A DNA stretch of 19,342 bases from Acetothermia bacterium UBA7521. Its GTDB lineage: Bacteria > Bipolaricaulota > Bipolaricaulia > Bipolaricaulales > Bipolaricaulaceae. The notes beneath the pieces were generated by a model, which ran no database searches, was not told where the DNA came from, and worked only from the letters and a program-made list of their open reading frames with translations. Both the position numbers and the translations under genes were made by a program. Every line of letters starts with the position of its first letter. The stretch's first letter is position 1. The DNA lies in assembly GCA_002479455.1 (NCBI GenBank), contig DLNB01000064.1, positions 1-19,342 on the forward strand, given 5' to 3'. Of the stretch, positions 13,616 through 19,342 are shown in pieces.

Positions 13616-14194
13616 TCAACCACGCCGCGTCTCCACGGACGTGAGGACGCCGCCGCGGAAGGAGAGGATCCGCGTTCCATCGAACACCCCTCCCTCGTAC
13701 ACCCACAGTTCGCGAACCTCAAACGTCGTGGTCGTGCGGGTGACCTTAGTCGGCAATCCCCATGCCACCAACACCTGGGTGTCGGTCATGCCGACCCCGA
13801 TGCGGCCCGCGAGGAGCGCTTTCCAGTCCCAGTCCCGGCATCGAGGGTCCAGCATGTGGCAGGCGGACAGGGGGCGGAGTTGCTTCCATTCCCATTCGGA
13901 CATCATGGGGAACGCTTTGTAGAGCTGGCCCGCCTCTTGGATCGACAGGCATCCTCTCACCACCTGGGCGCAGAGAGCCTGCGATCCCACCCCAGCCTCG
14001 TTGAGGCACGCGGTGTAGATCCGCGCGGCTTCCGCGACCGACATCTGGCCGCTCGTCGCCACCTCGCGGCACAGGTCGTGAGGCAAGCCGTGCACAGCAA
14101 CGCCCGTTTGCGTTTCCATCGCGATCCACAGGGTCTGCCCAAGCGACAGGAGCGCCAGCAGACCCGCCACGATCCACAAACTCCATGTGTTCAT
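13616..14194 (-). CDS. Membrane-anchored protein with BamE/SmpA-like C terminus
   Basis: This 192-residue protein begins with an N-terminal membrane anchor or signal (about residues 4-25), followed by a cysteine-containing helical region (about 40-130; six cysteines) of unknown type. The last 60 residues, with V-G-M-T-D-T-Q-V, then W-G-L-P-T-K-V, E-L-W-V-Y and a final G-G-V-L-T-S-V, resemble by eye the small alpha/beta fold shared by BamE/SmpA and related envelope proteins. That similarity is weak and functionally non-specific. The ATG at 14194 is chosen because GGGAGGGG lies just upstream and it puts the hydrophobic segment at the N terminus; an in-frame GTG at 14290 would add 32 unlikely residues. 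It is convergent with tRNA-Val. Confidence 0.75.
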   Translation of the reverse strand: MNTWSLWIVAGLLALLSLGQTLWIAMETQTGVAVHGLPHDLCREVATSGQMSVAEAARIYTACLNEAGVGSQALCAQVVRGCLSIQEAGQLYKAFPMMSEWEWKQLRPLSACHMLDPRCRDWDWKALLAGRIGVGMTDTQVLVAWGLPTKVTRTTTTFEVRELWVYEGGVFDGTRILSFRGGVLTSVETRRG

Positions 14195-14252
14195 CGTTCC
14201 ACCCCTCCCTGCGGGGTGCTCTGCCGCGGCCCGCTGCTGCGACGGGCGACCC

Positions 14253-14289
14253 TGAAGGAGGTTTGCAAAAGGCTTGTCGTCCTCCTTCA
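14253..14289. repeat. Perfect 9-bp inverted repeat
   Basis: TGAAGGAGG (14253-14261) and CCTCCTTCA (14281-14289) are perfect complements around a 19-nt loop. The arm reads as a Shine-Dalgarno sequence on both strands, but no convincing gene starts next to it. It lies about 60 bp upstream of the gene starting at 14194 on the minus strand. Confidence 0.5.
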
Positions 14290-14373
14290 CGTCCAGGCTA
14301 GGTGGATGCAGGGTCAGATAAGAGGACGAATGGGTCGAGGGTGCGGTACGTGTGCAAGCTGTTCAGTAGACAA

Positions 14374-14398
14374 CTGCGCCTGAGGCGGACGGGCGCAG
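14374..14398 (-). terminator. Possible terminator of the two-helix membrane protein gene
   Basis: A 7-bp stem, CTGCGCC (14374-14380) and GGCGCAG (14392-14398), lies 13 bp after the minus-strand stop at 14411. On that strand it is followed by TTGTCT, a modest T-run. Confidence 0.4.
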
Positions 14399-14410
14399 GG
14401 CGGCGCACGC

Positions 14411-14731
14411 CTACAGTGCGTCCTCCCGAGCGGTGGCTTGAAGCTTGGTCAGGATGCGGAGGATGGTTCTGCGATCTCTCCACACATCGAACGCGTGAAC
14501 CCAGACGACGATTCCGAACCCGAGGGCTACGACCCACACGGCGTCCAACTCGGCCAACCACGGAGGGGTTGCCCCTGCCGGGTGGAGCTTCTGCCACCCC
14601 AGAAAGACCCCAAGCGCGACGAACCCCGCGCCGGTGAGGGTGCCACCCATGATCCAGAACCGCAGGTGCTGGGCCAACGCCCGCAGCTCTTCCTGGGTCG
14701 TCATGCCCTGATTGCGTAGAAACCGGTTCAC
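14411..14731 (-). CDS. Two-helix membrane protein of unknown function
   Basis: A 106-residue protein with two predicted membrane helices (about residues 25-46 and 63-83), a basic N terminus and a cytoplasmic-looking C-terminal segment D-V-W-R-D-R-R-T-I-L-R-I-L-T-K-L. This layout resembles small 2TM-domain proteins, but I cannot assign a family. The GTG at 14731 is preferred because AAGGAGG lies 8 nt upstream; the ATG at 14704, ten codons in, is an alternative with a weaker site. It lies 216 bp upstream of the BamE-like gene on the same strand, probably as a separate transcript given the hairpin at 14374-14398. Confidence 0.7.
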   Translation of the reverse strand: MNRFLRNQGMTTQEELRALAQHLRFWIMGGTLTGAGFVALGVFLGWQKLHPAGATPPWLAELDAVWVVALGFGIVVWVHAFDVWRDRRTILRILTKLQATAREDAL

Positions 14732-15148
14732 GAGCTCGCCTCCTTCAGCTTAACGTACAGGGTTCGCTAGGTTCGGTGGGAACGCCCAAGACGTGACGAA
14801 GTCTAGAACCTCGGGACCCCACCCTCCTTGGCCATAGACTCCTTCAGGATGCTTTCCTGACGCGGAATGCGTCCCCGTTCCGCGCCGAGCGGGAAGTACA
14901 GCCCGCAGTAAGTAACCTGATCGAGATCGCCTGTCCGATCGCGCATCGCCTCCCCGTTGGTCGTCCCCGAGGATACCACGTCTGCGGAGGGCCTACGCTG
15001 CCCAACGCCAGAGTCTGTCCAGAATCGAGGCCGGAACAACGTCGTTCCGCAAACCAGGTTTACGCCGACCGGCCAGCGCGAGCGCAGAGTCCCTCAGAGG
15101 GAGGGGCCTTTCGCCACGCTCGTTGACGAAGGCCTCACGATCTGTCGG
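14732..15148. other. Sparse region with at most one tiny gene
   Basis: This 417-bp stretch shows no recognisable conserved gene, RNA or mobile element. It holds a possible 47-codon gene (14803-14946, minus) and a small CGGAAC/GTTCCG hairpin near 15032-15049. Open frames on the plus strand look random. It could be decayed sequence. Confidence 0.5.
14803..14946 (-). CDS. Possible small protein of unknown function
   Basis: A 47-codon frame starting with ATG and preceded by GGGGAGG, though only 2 nt separate that site from the start. Third positions are mostly G/C. The peptide is hydrophilic with one short hydrophobic patch (L-Y-F-P-L) and one cysteine. The frame stays open upstream to 15039, so the start is uncertain. 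I give it as a candidate only; it may be a remnant. Confidence 0.3.
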   Translation of the reverse strand: MRDRTGDLDQVTYCGLYFPLGAERGRIPRQESILKESMAKEGGVPRF

Positions 15149-15352
15149 TCATGTGCGCGCAGGGTAGTTCGTCTGCGCATCGCCCCCCTGTGCGCTGGCT
15201 TCCTGTCGCATCTCCTTCCCTTTTACTTCAGCTGCCTCACGCGTGGGGAAGTAGTCGAACTTGGGCCATGGCATGGAGGGCGTTCGCCATCTCAAGACCC
15301 ATTCGCCCCTGCGCGGAGGGCCTGCCGGATAGATCGTCGTCTCGATCTTCAT
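15149..15352 (-). CDS. Small hypothetical protein
   Basis: A 67-residue protein that I do not recognise. It has an excellent ribosome site (GGGAGG seven bases before ATG 15352). The first half is rich in aromatic and basic residues with W-V-L-R-W and K-F-D-Y-F-P, suggesting a short beta hairpin; the second half, T-R-E-A-A-E-V-K-G-K-E-M-R-Q-E-A, looks like an amphipathic helix. This beta-beta-helix order recalls small nucleic-acid-binding modules such as integrase arm-binding domains, but that is only a resemblance. The gene is divergent from the zincin-HEPN gene at 15543, and a possible promoter lies at 15402-15431. An in-frame start at 15403 without a ribosome site is less likely. Confidence 0.6.
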   Translation of the reverse strand: MKIETTIYPAGPPRRGEWVLRWRTPSMPWPKFDYFPTREAAEVKGKEMRQEASAQGGDAQTNYPART

Positions 15353-15401
15353 AATCGTTCCTCCCTCTGGTGTGCCCAGTGAGTGACCTGGCACGGTTGA
15401 C

Positions 15402-15431
15402 ACTGTAGCCCTCTTTCATTCTGGCGGCCAA
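15402..15431 (-). promoter_or_regulatory. Possible promoter of the small hypothetical gene
   Basis: On the minus strand, TTGGCC (15431 to 15426) and TACAGT (15407 to 15402) are separated by 18 bp, about 50 bp before the start at 15352. Matches to consensus are moderate. Confidence 0.3.
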
Positions 15432-15530
15432 GGTCGTTCCTCGGGGCGCCGATGTTAGGGTCCGGAGCTGCCGATCGAACAACCACGATCCTCATGCCTG
15501 CACTCCTGAGCCGATGCTCGCCTGATTCGG

Positions 15531-15536
15531 TACGAT
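15531..15536 (+). promoter_or_regulatory. -10 element implying a leaderless start for the zincin-HEPN gene
   Basis: TACGAT ends six bases before the ATG at 15543, so transcription would start at or next to the start codon. No Shine-Dalgarno is present. No good -35 is visible. Confidence 0.35.
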
Positions 15537-15542
15537 CCCGGC

Positions 15543-16340
15543 ATGGTGGTGCAGATCAGTCGGGAGAGGTTCGAAGAGCTGGTGCGCGAGGCCCTGACCG
15601 AGCTTCCGGCAGAGTTCCGGAGATACCTGAACGGCCTTGAGGTCCGCGTCGAGGACTACCCGGACGACGAGCTGATGGCAGAGTGGGGCCTCGTCCCCCC
15701 GGACTACCCGTTCGGGATGTACGAGGGGGCATCGCTTCCCGATGTGGACACGCCGAGCGACTTTCCGGGAACGATCGTCCTCTACAAACGCCCGCTGGAG
15801 GCGTGGGCTCAGAACGAAGCGGAACTCCGCGACCAGGTGCGGCGGACGGTGTACCATGAGCTTGGCCACCGGTTTGGCTACTCCGACGAAGGGATGCTCG
15901 ACGAGCTGCGCGGCGGGGCGGGCACGCCTTGGCCCGAGGAAGCGCGACAAGCCGAGGCGGACCGCCACCTCCGCCAGGCGGAGCACGACCTCGCGGCCGC
16001 GGAGGCGCTGCTCGCGGCAGAACACCACGATTGGGCGCTCGACTCCGCCCTCGTCGCAGGCGATCGTGCTCTGAGGGCGTTCCTCCTCATCCAGGGCGAG
16101 GACCCGGAGGCGATCGGTCACGATGGGATCCCGGATCTTCTCGCCCGCGCCACCCGCCACAACCCTGATCTGCGCCGGCTCAAGAACCTCCTCCGCTTGG
16201 ACGGGATCTCGCTCGACATGGGAGATGCCGGGGCTCCACCTCCTGCCGATCGGGTCCGACCCCGAACCGCTCACGACGCGGTCTCCTCGGCTCAGGACCT
16301 CGTCCTGGTCGCTCGTCAGGCGCAGGAGGTGGGCAGGTGA
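15543..16340 (+). CDS. Zincin-type metallopeptidase fused to a HEPN domain
   Basis: This 265-residue protein combines two families. Residues 1-125 resemble the minimal zincin metallopeptidases (PF06262 type): R-E-R-F-E-E-L-V at the start, a V-L-Y-K-R-P strand and the zinc motif H105-E-L-G-H109-R-F-G-Y-S-D115. Residues about 136-262 read as a HEPN domain: A-D-R-H-L-R-Q-A-E-H-D-L-A-A-A-E-A-L-L, paired helices with A-L-R-A-F-L-L-I-Q-G-E-D-P, H-D-G-I-P-D-L-L, and a last helix from about 242. R239-x4-H244 fits the R-x(4-6)-H signature of HEPN ribonucleases. Both active sites look intact. Cytosolic; a protease-RNase effector, or a HEPN used as a binding module, are inferences. It lacks a Shine-Dalgarno and a TACGAT lies 6 bp upstream, so it may be leaderless. 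No antitoxin gene adjoins it. Confidence 0.78.
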   Translation: MVVQISRERFEELVREALTELPAEFRRYLNGLEVRVEDYPDDELMAEWGLVPPDYPFGMYEGASLPDVDTPSDFPGTIVLYKRPLEAWAQNEAELRDQVRRTVYHELGHRFGYSDEGMLDELRGGAGTPWPEEARQAEADRHLRQAEHDLAAAEALLAAEHHDWALDSALVAGDRALRAFLLIQGEDPEAIGHDGIPDLLARATRHNPDLRRLKNLLRLDGISLDMGDAGAPPPADRVRPRTAHDAVSSAQDLVLVARQAQEVGR

Positions 16341-16445
16341 GCGTGATCAGGTTCGCTGTAAGCAAGCTGTAGCGCGAGGGAACACGGCGGGTGGATCGTG
16401 CGGCTGCGGCACCGCCTGGCTTGGGGGTGAAGCAGAGGGCCGGGG

Positions 16446-16451
16446 GTACAA
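16446..16451 (+). promoter_or_regulatory. -10 element implying a near-leaderless start for the nucleoside kinase gene
   Basis: TACAAT ends ten bases before the ATG at 16462, and TTGGGG (16421-16426) is a weak -35 at 19 bp. Transcription would start about 3-4 bases before the start codon, leaving no room for a ribosome binding site. Confidence 0.45.
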
Positions 16452-16461
16452 TGGCCGTCCT

Positions 16462-18186
16462 ATGGCTGAGGTCAAGCTCAGCAAGCGGCGGAAGATGGTG
16501 CAGGCGATCTTCCCCGATGGCCGGGTGTTCGAGGGTCCCGCCGGAACGGCGTTGGGGGAGTTTGTCCGGGCCGCCTACCCGGATCCCCAGGTGCCGGCGA
16601 TGGCGGCGGCTGTGGGCGGGGAACTGCGGGAACTCTCGTTCCCCCTCTGCGAGGACGCCGAGGTGCGCCCCGTGTTCCTCACCGACTCGGAGGGGATCCG
16701 GATCTACACCCGCTCGCTGAGCTTCCTCCTCGCCGCGGCGGTCCATGCCTTGTTCCCGGAGGCCCGGCTGATCATCGACCACTCCGTCCCGTTCGGGGGG
16801 TACTACTGCCGGGTGGCCCGGCGGCCGTTGTTCACCCCGGAGGAGTTAGCTCGGATTGAGGCCCACATGCGGGAGTTCGTCCGAACGGATGCTCGTATCG
16901 TTCGGGAAGAGGTCCCGATCGCGGAGGCCCAAGCTCGTCTCCGCGGCGAGGGCTTGTTCAACAAGGCAGAACTCCTCGTTCAGGGAGGGGTTGAGGACAC
17001 GGTTCCCCTCTACCGGCTGGGGCAGTTCCAGGATTACCTGTTCGGGCCGATGGTGCCCTCCGCCGCTCTCCTCCCCCAGTTCGCCCTTACCCCGTACCCG
17101 CGGGGATTCATCCTTCGCTTCCCCCGCCGCGAGCGGCCAACCGAGCTTGCCCCGGCCGAGGACTATTCGGCGCTCCTCCAGGTCTTCGAGGAGTACGGAC
17201 ACTGGCTGGACCTCCTCGGCGTGTACGACGCGTACACGGTCAACGAGGCCGCGCGGACGGGACGGATGGTGGAGTTGATCCTGGTCTCGGAGGCTCTTCA
17301 CAGCCAGCGCATCGCTCAGATTGCGGACACGATCGCGGAGCACCCCTCTTCCCCGCGGCTGATTCTCATCGCCGGCCCATCCTCGTCGGGGAAGACCACG
17401 TTCACGAAACGGCTTGCGATTCAGCTCCTCTCGCTCGGGCTACGGCCGTACCCGGTGTCCATGGATGACTACTTCCTGCCCCGTGACGAGATGGCCCGCC
17501 GGGGCCTGACCGACTTCGACGACATCTCTGCGGTGGAGGTATCCCTCTTCCAGCGTCAGATGGAGGAACTCCTGAAGGGGAAAGCTGTGCAACTGCCGAG
17601 GTTCGACTTCGCCTCGGGCCGACGTGAGGTTGGAAGCCAGCTTCAGCTGAAGGAAGACGGGATCCTCCTCGTCGAGGGGCTGCACTGCCTGAACCCGCAG
17701 CTCCTTCCCCCCGGCTTGGAGGGACGTTCGTTCCGGATTTACGCCTCGGCTCTGACGCAGCTCAACCTGGACGACCACGTGCGGATGTCGACCACCGACA
17801 CGCGGCTTCTGCGGCGCGTGGTGCGCGACGCTGCGTTCCGCGGTTACTCCGCGGAGGACACGTTGCGGATGTGGGACAACGTGCGGCGGGGGGAGAAGCG
17901 GTTCGTGTTCCCCCACCAGGGACAGGCGGACGTGATGTTCAACTCCGCCCTCGTCTACGAATGGTCTGTGCTGCGCTTGCGGGCCGAGCCGCTGCTCCTC
18001 CAGGTGCGGCACCCTCGATTGCGCCTGAGGGCGGAGCGGCTCCTCGAAGAGCTGCGCTGGTACACTCCGTATCCGGGGGACGAAGTTCCCGCGGTGTCGA
18101 TCCTGCGCGAGTTCATCGGCGGGGGGATCCTCGCCGCGTACTACCCAAGCCCGTTCGAGCGGGCGACCTGGAGGAGGGAACCATGA
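16462..18186 (+). CDS. Uridine kinase-like nucleoside kinase with ThrRS-like N terminus
   Basis: A 574-residue three-domain protein. Residues about 10-70 form a TGS domain (I-F-P-D-G-R-V-F-E then G-T-A-L). Residues about 80-200 resemble the second (editing-like) domain of threonyl-tRNA synthetase, with F-G-G-Y-Y, F-T-P-E-E-L-A-R-I-E and M-R-E-F-V; the zinc-binding histidines of that domain are absent (T-R-S-L-S-F in their place), so tRNA editing is unlikely. From about 295 on is a phosphoribulokinase/uridine kinase P-loop domain with Walker A G305-P-S-S-S-G-K-T312, M-D-D-Y-F and V-E-G-L-H-C. This matches a known clostridial/Thermotoga-type nucleoside kinase architecture; the likely reaction is ATP-dependent phosphorylation of a nucleoside such as uridine. 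The ATG at 16462 begins the TGS domain; upstream open frame is a shadow. It overlaps the next gene as ATGA. Confidence 0.85.
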   Translation: MAEVKLSKRRKMVQAIFPDGRVFEGPAGTALGEFVRAAYPDPQVPAMAAAVGGELRELSFPLCEDAEVRPVFLTDSEGIRIYTRSLSFLLAAAVHALFPEARLIIDHSVPFGGYYCRVARRPLFTPEELARIEAHMREFVRTDARIVREEVPIAEAQARLRGEGLFNKAELLVQGGVEDTVPLYRLGQFQDYLFGPMVPSAALLPQFALTPYPRGFILRFPRRERPTELAPAEDYSALLQVFEEYGHWLDLLGVYDAYTVNEAARTGRMVELILVSEALHSQRIAQIADTIAEHPSSPRLILIAGPSSSGKTTFTKRLAIQLLSLGLRPYPVSMDDYFLPRDEMARRGLTDFDDISAVEVSLFQRQMEELLKGKAVQLPRFDFASGRREVGSQLQLKEDGILLVEGLHCLNPQLLPPGLEGRSFRIYASALTQLNLDDHVRMSTTDTRLLRRVVRDAAFRGYSAEDTLRMWDNVRRGEKRFVFPHQGQADVMFNSALVYEWSVLRLRAEPLLLQVRHPRLRLRAERLLEELRWYTPYPGDEVPAVSILREFIGGGILAAYYPSPFERATWRREP

Positions 18187-18698
18187 ACGCGATTGGCCCA
18201 TGGGACCGATTCGACGAGGCTCAGGCGCAGGTGCTGCATGGGAATGGCGCGTTCCTCGTTGCGGTGGACGCGACGGGCCATCCGAACGCGATGACGATCG
18301 GTTGGCTCCAGCTCGGGACGATCTGGTCACGGCCGGTGTGCCACGTTCTCGTCCGGCCCTCGCGGTACACGCACGGCTGCATCGAGGCGAGAGGAGCGTT
18401 TACGGTGAACGTGCCCCTGGGAACGATGGTGGAGGAGTTGACGGTGTGCGGGAGCCGCTCCGGGCGCGACCTCGACAAGTTCACCGAGCTCAGCCTGCGC
18501 ACGACGCCGGGCACCAAGGTCAAGGCGCCCCTGCTCGTCGGCTGCGGCGTGGCCTACGAGTGCCGCGTCGTGGCCCGCGCCGAGCTTGATCCAACGGGAA
18601 TCCTCGACGAGGGCATCCGCGCCAAATACTACCCGCGGGGCGACTTCCACACCCTGTTCTTCGGGGAGATTCTCGCCGCGTGGGAGATCAATGCCTGA
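18183..18698 (+). CDS. Flavin reductase-like FMN-binding protein (flavoredoxin type)
   Basis: A 171-residue single-domain protein with the split-barrel flavin reductase pattern: an early G-A-F-L-V-A-V-D strand, P-N-A-M-T-I-G-W-L for the FMN phosphate region, R-P-V-C-H-V-L-V-R-P-S-R-Y-T and F-T-V-N-V-P. Members reduce or bind FMN and transfer electrons; substrate and partner cannot be told from sequence. Cytosolic. GGAGGAGGG lies just before the ATG and the start overlaps the stop of the nucleoside kinase (ATGA), so the two are translated from one mRNA, although no functional link is obvious. A hairpin at 18750-18768 follows. Confidence 0.85.
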   Translation: MNAIGPWDRFDEAQAQVLHGNGAFLVAVDATGHPNAMTIGWLQLGTIWSRPVCHVLVRPSRYTHGCIEARGAFTVNVPLGTMVEELTVCGSRSGRDLDKFTELSLRTTPGTKVKAPLLVGCGVAYECRVVARAELDPTGILDEGIRAKYYPRGDFHTLFFGEILAAWEINA

Positions 18699-18749
18699 AG
18701 GCCCCGTTCACCGCCGAGTGCGTGGAGATCGCAGAGGGAAGACTGTAGT

Positions 18750-18768
18750 GTCGGGGTTCATCCCCGAC
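18750..18768 (+). terminator. Hairpin downstream of the flavin reductase gene
   Basis: A perfect 7-bp stem, GTCGGGG (18750-18756) and CCCCGAC (18762-18768), closes a TTCAT loop 52 bp after the stop. There is no T-tract, so it may be a terminator or a REP-like element. Confidence 0.4.
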
Positions 18769-18838
18769 GGCCGGAAAAGCGGTTCGCCGGTTCCGTCAAA
18801 AGCCGTCGCAGACGAGCTGCAACGCTACGCCAGCAAGG

Positions 18839-18860
18839 CCGCGGACGTCCGGGTCCGCGG
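18839..18860. terminator. Hairpin between convergent genes
   Basis: A perfect 8-bp stem, CCGCGGAC (18839-18846) and GTCCGCGG (18853-18860), closes a 6-nt loop midway between the flavin reductase gene and the minus-strand gene ending at 18897. It could stop transcription from either side, but no T-run is present on either strand. Confidence 0.4.
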
Positions 18861-18896
18861 ACCCGGCAATCCGCACACAGCCTCCTGTGAGCTGGC

Positions 18897-19342
18897 CTAC
18901 TCCTTCTCCTCCCCGGGGGTGGGTGCCTCCGGCTGGGGTTCATCGGGCGAGCCGATCCCGCCGAACGAGATGCGGAGCCCAAAGAACGGTGCCCGCAGGT
19001 CGAGCTTGGGCCCAGCGATCTCCCGCCCTCCCTCCTCCCACTGACCAGGGAAGGCGAGGAAGTACCCGGCCCACCCTTCCACCGCAAGCCAGTGCAGGGC
19101 TTGGATCTGCAGCCGGAGGTAGGCGAGCCCGCCGAAGAACCCCAAGCTGAAACGGCTCACTGCGGGTGTGGTCAGGGAGTCGGCGAAGTCTACGGGGTAG
19201 CGCGCCCGCGCGGTGAGATCCAGACCTCCCCCGCCGAGCACGGTCCCGACCGCGATCACCGCTCCTTTCCCCGCCTGACGGGCGAACTCGACCACCACGC
19301 CGCCGTAGCCGAGTTCGAGATCGGTTCGCTTATCTGCCTCCG
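18897..19342 (-). CDS. Probable envelope protein, partial at its 5' end
   Basis: The minus-strand frame is open from its stop at 18897 to the window edge, so the N terminus is missing; 148 codons are visible. The sequence alternates short glycine-rich hydrophobic stretches (E-L-G-Y-G-G, V-G-T-V-L-G-G-G-G-L-D-L, F-S-L-G-F-F-G-G-L-A-Y-L-R-L) with turns, as in outer-membrane or surface beta-barrel proteins, and ends with a charged proline/glutamate tail (about the last 18 residues). I cannot assign a family. An internal GTG at 19298 is a possible start, but continuous coding upstream in the same style (D-L-E-L-G-Y-G-G) argues against it. Confidence 0.65.
   Translation of the reverse strand, partial: EADKRTDLELGYGGVVVEFARQAGKGAVIAVGTVLGGGGLDLTARARYPVDFADSLTTPAVSRFSLGFFGGLAYLRLQIQALHWLAVEGWAGYFLAFPGQWEEGGREIAGPKLDLRAPFFGLRISFGGIGSPDEPQPEAPTPGEEKE

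Noticed and set aside
14957..15382. 141-codon plus-strand open frame with C-R-S-C-A-R-R
   Set aside because: No ribosome site, poor third-position bias, and it runs antisense to the better-supported small gene at 15149-15352.
16123..16461. Extension of the nucleoside kinase frame upstream of 16462
   Set aside because: It is the out-of-frame shadow of the HEPN domain plus the intergenic promoter; the TGS domain begins at 16462.
17440..18330. 296-codon minus-strand open frame antisense to the nucleoside kinase
   Set aside because: The opposite strand encodes the conserved P-loop kinase; this peptide is Arg/Pro/His-rich with no domain.

Overview
The window is high-GC bacterial chromosome, gene-dense, with conserved housekeeping genes beside lineage-specific secreted and membrane proteins. 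Most starts carry a strong GGAGG-type ribosome binding site. The mix of a classical lipoate pathway, a family 5 uracil-DNA glycosylase, a ThrRS-like nucleoside kinase and many Sec-exported proteins of unknown function suggests a poorly sampled, perhaps thermophilic lineage. Candidatus Bipolaricaulota/Acetothermia is my best guess, but it is an impression from gene content, not a demonstrated placement. I see no insertion sequences, phage genes or CRISPR arrays.

Layout. 1-3000: a secreted protein on the minus strand, divergent from a DUF4097-like SNG-repeat lipoprotein, then a small charged protein and a membrane-anchored cysteine-rich protein. 3086-6145: a compact lipoate operon on the plus strand (free-standing lipoyl-domain protein, lipB, lipA, LplA-like ligase, DUF501 protein) whose first four genes are joined by overlaps. 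6184-6456: a DUF4282-like membrane protein with its own promoter. 6531-9836 (minus): a 703-residue secreted vWA/RTX/PKD-like protein, with dprA upstream of it. 9857-11546 (plus): an exported WD40 propeller and a UDGb-type uracil-DNA glycosylase. 11500-12960 (minus): a ComEC-type channel. 12999-13590 (plus): tmRNA, tRNA-Cys(GCA) and tRNA-Val(GAC). 13616-15352 (minus): four small proteins, two of them membrane-anchored, in a looser region. 15543-18698 (plus): a zincin-HEPN fusion protein, a ThrRS-like nucleoside kinase and a flavin reductase-like protein. 18897 to the window end (minus): the 3' part of a probable envelope protein.

How the genes work together. The lipoate genes form one pathway: octanoyl transfer (LipB), sulfur insertion (LipA), a ligase-fold protein, and a small lipoyl domain that is a natural acceptor for all three. 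dprA and comEC suggest capacity for DNA uptake. The tmRNA is fused to a short tRNA cluster and shares an overlapping divergent promoter with comEC. The most unusual items are the metallopeptidase-HEPN fusion, the free lipoyl carrier heading the lip operon, the vWA-RTX-PKD protein ending at the start of a further repeat, the non-canonical tmRNA tag, and genes that look leaderless among genes with strong Shine-Dalgarno sites.
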